Position numbers and translations under genes: made by a program
The notes under the pieces: model-generated
Seen by the model: only the letters and a program-made list of their open reading frames with translations
What the model was told of the DNA's origin: nothing
The model's database searches: none
Assembly (NCBI RefSeq): GCF_030056815.1
Contig: NZ_JASHKR010000007.1
Span: forward strand, 62,001-126,000
Direction of reading: 5' to 3'
Length of the DNA stretch: 64,000 nt
Origin: Rhodococcus sp. IEGM 1379
GTDB lineage: Bacteria > Actinomycetota > Actinomycetes > Mycobacteriales > Mycobacteriaceae
Part shown: positions 62,058 through 64,000 of the stretch, piece by piece
How positions within the stretch are numbered: the stretch's first letter is position 1
How the letters are laid out: every line of letters starts with the position of its first letter

Positions 62058-64000
62058 TCAACTCAGAAGGGAAAGTCGGTGCGCAGCGGCAATCGCTTCG
62101 TCGCGAGAATGAACCCCGAGCTTTTGATAGAGACTTCGGATGTGGCTCTTCAGAGTATTGCGAGAGACGAACAACTTTTGCGCGATGTCCGCGCGGGAGA
62201 GATTGTCGGCCAGTTCCCGCAATACATCTGCTTCGCGAATTGTGAGCGTGACACGTTCGATAGCGGACGGGTATATCTCGGATACTTCGGAATCCAGAAA
62301 TTCTGCAACCAGCGCACTTCCTTCAGGATCCTGAACTTGGAGTCGCACGATCAGGTCCCGTGGAACCGTGGCAAACGCCGACATTGCGCCAAAAGCAGCG
62401 ATCGAGGCGCGAGCGGACGCCCACGACGCGGACGCCTCCGGTTGCCTCCCCAAGCTCTGATGTGCCATTGCTTCGATCAAATAAGCTTCGACACGAACCC
62501 TGCCGAAATGGTTTTCACTCCAGTCGATTTCACGGCACAGGCGTAGTGTCTGTTCGGGATTTCCGGTCAACAACTGTGCGCGTGCCGCCGATACGGCAAC
62601 TATCGGCGGGGGGCTGTCGAAGGCACTGACCTCGTCAAGCGCCTTCTCCCCTTCACCCGCTGCAAGCAACAGGTCTACTCGTGCTGCGGCGAGCATCGCA
62701 GTACCGATCGAACCGGGGCAGATGCCGGACGGTCCGTTGGTAGCGACAGCCCGCTGAAGAGTGACGATTCCCCCGAAATCATCTCGGGTTGCCAGCGCCC
62801 AGCGTGCCCGGGCATACGCTGCGAATGCCCAGAGATCCCCCGCCGGCGAGATGCTGTCGAGAATCTCGATCGCCGAAGCGGCGCCTCGAAAATCCAACGC
62901 GTCCAGGGCAACCCATACCCGGGCGATCGCAGCGCCGATATGGGACGCAGGCCCTAACCATCCTTGAACATCTGGATGGGTGCATTCTTCGTCGAGCCAG
63001 CGGGATGTCTCCGAAAGGTCGCCGCGCATAGCTGCATTGAGTGCTAAATTGCCGGCCGCATGTCGTGCTACAAAGGACGGGCCGTATTCGAGCGCACCGC
63101 GGTACGCAATCGCTAACGCTTCTTGCGCCTCGTCGAAATTGCCGATCAGTTGGTGTGAAACACCCCAGATCAGTTGCAGTGCCGGTAACTGAACCCCGAA
63201 ATCCTTCTTCTGCTCGCCGCTCAATCCAGCGGCCACGTGAGAAAGCTTACGAGCGATCCCGGCAGAGCGTAGGTACTCACCGGAGGCCCGCAGGATCACG
63301 ATCTGAACGGTTCCGCTGTTCAGGAGTGCTAGTGCGTCCGAACCGCCGCCCAGAGCCCGCAATTTCGGCGCGTCCGAGGGAAATGTACTGTTGCCTGTCG
63401 ACTGTGTACGCAATCGGCGCTCCAGCAGGTCCCGCCCGATCTGCATGGCTGGATGTGACGACACGATGTGATCAGGCATGGACCACAAGGCTTTTCGGGC
63501 CAATCCGCCATGATCTACCAGGAGATCTGCCCAATGTTTAGCGAGGATCTCGGCCACCGTCGACCATGCTTGTGCATCGAGTGCATAGCGCACCGCACCG
63601 GCAATGTCGGCCGATTCACGGCAGTGCTCGGAGAGCTGAACCAATCGAGTGGGAGAATCACCTCCGATATCGTCGCCGATCCTCATCAGCGCTTCTCGAA
63701 CTGCCGGCGCAAAATACCACCGCGCCGGACTCTCATCTGCCGTCCGGAAGAGAAGGCCGACGGATTCGAGTCCGCCGACCAGAGTCGCCGCGTCGTCGTT
63801 CCCTGTGACCAACCGAGCTATCTCGGGGGTCACGGTCCGTGCAGCGGACAGTGTCAGCGCAAAGTCCCATAGCTCAGTCGGTTTCGATCCTCGGAGGATC
63901 CGCCGCTTCATGTACACGTACAGCGCCTGATCAATACGTTGCTGAATTCTCTCGTGACTACGCAATCGCACCGGCAGCGCGTTCACGACATTCGATGCCA
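62058..64000 (-). CDS. LuxR-family (MalT/LAL-like) regulator, N-terminus outside window
   Basis: The minus-strand frame is open to the end of the window, so the N-terminal ATPase part lies beyond 64000. The visible about 645 residues are mostly helical repeats (TPR-like, e.g. GALEYGPSFVARHAAGNLALNAAMRG) and end with a LuxR HTH (LTIREADVLRELADNLSRADIAQKLFVSRNTLKSHIRSLYQKL). This is the arrangement of MalT/LAL activators. It converges with the TipA-like gene, 43 bases away. Ligand and targets are unknown. Confidence 0.85.
   Translation of the reverse strand, partial: ASNVVNALPVRLRSHERIQQRIDQALYVYMKRRILRGSKPTELWDFALTLSAARTVTPEIARLVTGNDDAATLVGGLESVGLLFRTADESPARWYFAPAVREALMRIGDDIGGDSPTRLVQLSEHCRESADIAGAVRYALDAQAWSTVAEILAKHWADLLVDHGGLARKALWSMPDHIVSSHPAMQIGRDLLERRLRTQSTGNSTFPSDAPKLRALGGGSDALALLNSGTVQIVILRASGEYLRSAGIARKLSHVAAGLSGEQKKDFGVQLPALQLIWGVSHQLIGNFDEAQEALAIAYRGALEYGPSFVARHAAGNLALNAAMRGDLSETSRWLDEECTHPDVQGWLGPASHIGAAIARVWVALDALDFRGAASAIEILDSISPAGDLWAFAAYARARWALATRDDFGGIVTLQRAVATNGPSGICPGSIGTAMLAAARVDLLLAAGEGEKALDEVSAFDSPPPIVAVSAARAQLLTGNPEQTLRLCREIDWSENHFGRVRVEAYLIEAMAHQSLGRQPEASASWASARASIAAFGAMSAFATVPRDLIVRLQVQDPEGSALVAEFLDSEVSEIYPSAIERVTLTIREADVLRELADNLSRADIAQKLFVSRNTLKSHIRSLYQKLGVHSRDEAIAAAHRLSLLS

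Overview
The window looks like the chromosome of a Rhodococcus, most likely of the erythropolis/qingshengii group. The reasons are high GC, frequent GTG/TTG starts, a fused pcaL, a pcaHGBLRF operon divergent from pcaIJ, an EspR-like regulator and a HAIR-type heat-shock operator. The assignment rests on gene content and codon use; no database was searched. No rRNA, tRNA, CRISPR array, prophage or insertion sequence was seen.

Left part (1-14.1 kb), protocatechuate hub: the 3' end of an aromatic-acid transporter, pobA (4-hydroxybenzoate to protocatechuate) with an IclR regulator, then the divergent pcaIJ and pcaHGBLRF operons carrying the beta-ketoadipate pathway to succinyl-CoA and acetyl-CoA. 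A CoA ligase, an enoyl-CoA hydratase and a PaaX-like repressor follow.

14.1-26.1 kb: a short-chain dehydrogenase and a divergent LysR regulator, then an MHS-family transporter and a tightly overlapping run of a shikimate/quinate dehydrogenase, an Old-Yellow-Enzyme flavoprotein, an aldo/keto reductase, a Gfo/Idh dehydrogenase, a KstD-like flavoprotein and a sugar-isomerase-type TIM barrel. This looks like a catabolic route for shikimate-like alicyclic acids whose full chemistry is not evident. Facing it is a class I DAHP synthase gene, preceded by a short leader ORF with consecutive Tyr-Phe-Trp-Phe codons and several alternative hairpins: a candidate ribosome-mediated attenuator.

26.3-38.8 kb, mixed functions: a CD225/DUF2752 membrane pair, an AlkC-like DNA repair protein, an ABC exporter with its two-component system, an EspR-like regulator, a cobalamin riboswitch upstream of metE, an orphan solute-binding lipoprotein with a TetR gene, and a truncated beta-hydroxyacid dehydrogenase.

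38.8-49.2 kb: a homogentisate operon (MarR regulator, hmgA, an unknown protein, fahA), then an IclR-controlled operon of unknown substrate (two SnoaL-like proteins, two SDRs, a flavoprotein, an MHS transporter).

49.2-64 kb: a Clp/Hsp100 ATPase with a HAIR operator, a secreted protein, a UvrA paralogue, an AraC regulator, a frameshifted TMEM175-like gene, a MerR/membrane-protein pair, a fused indolepyruvate oxidoreductase, a TipA-like MerR regulator with nearly the same promoter-operator as the first MerR gene, and the C-terminal part of a large LuxR-family regulator. Several convergent gene pairs are separated by long near-perfect hairpins that probably serve as two-way terminators.
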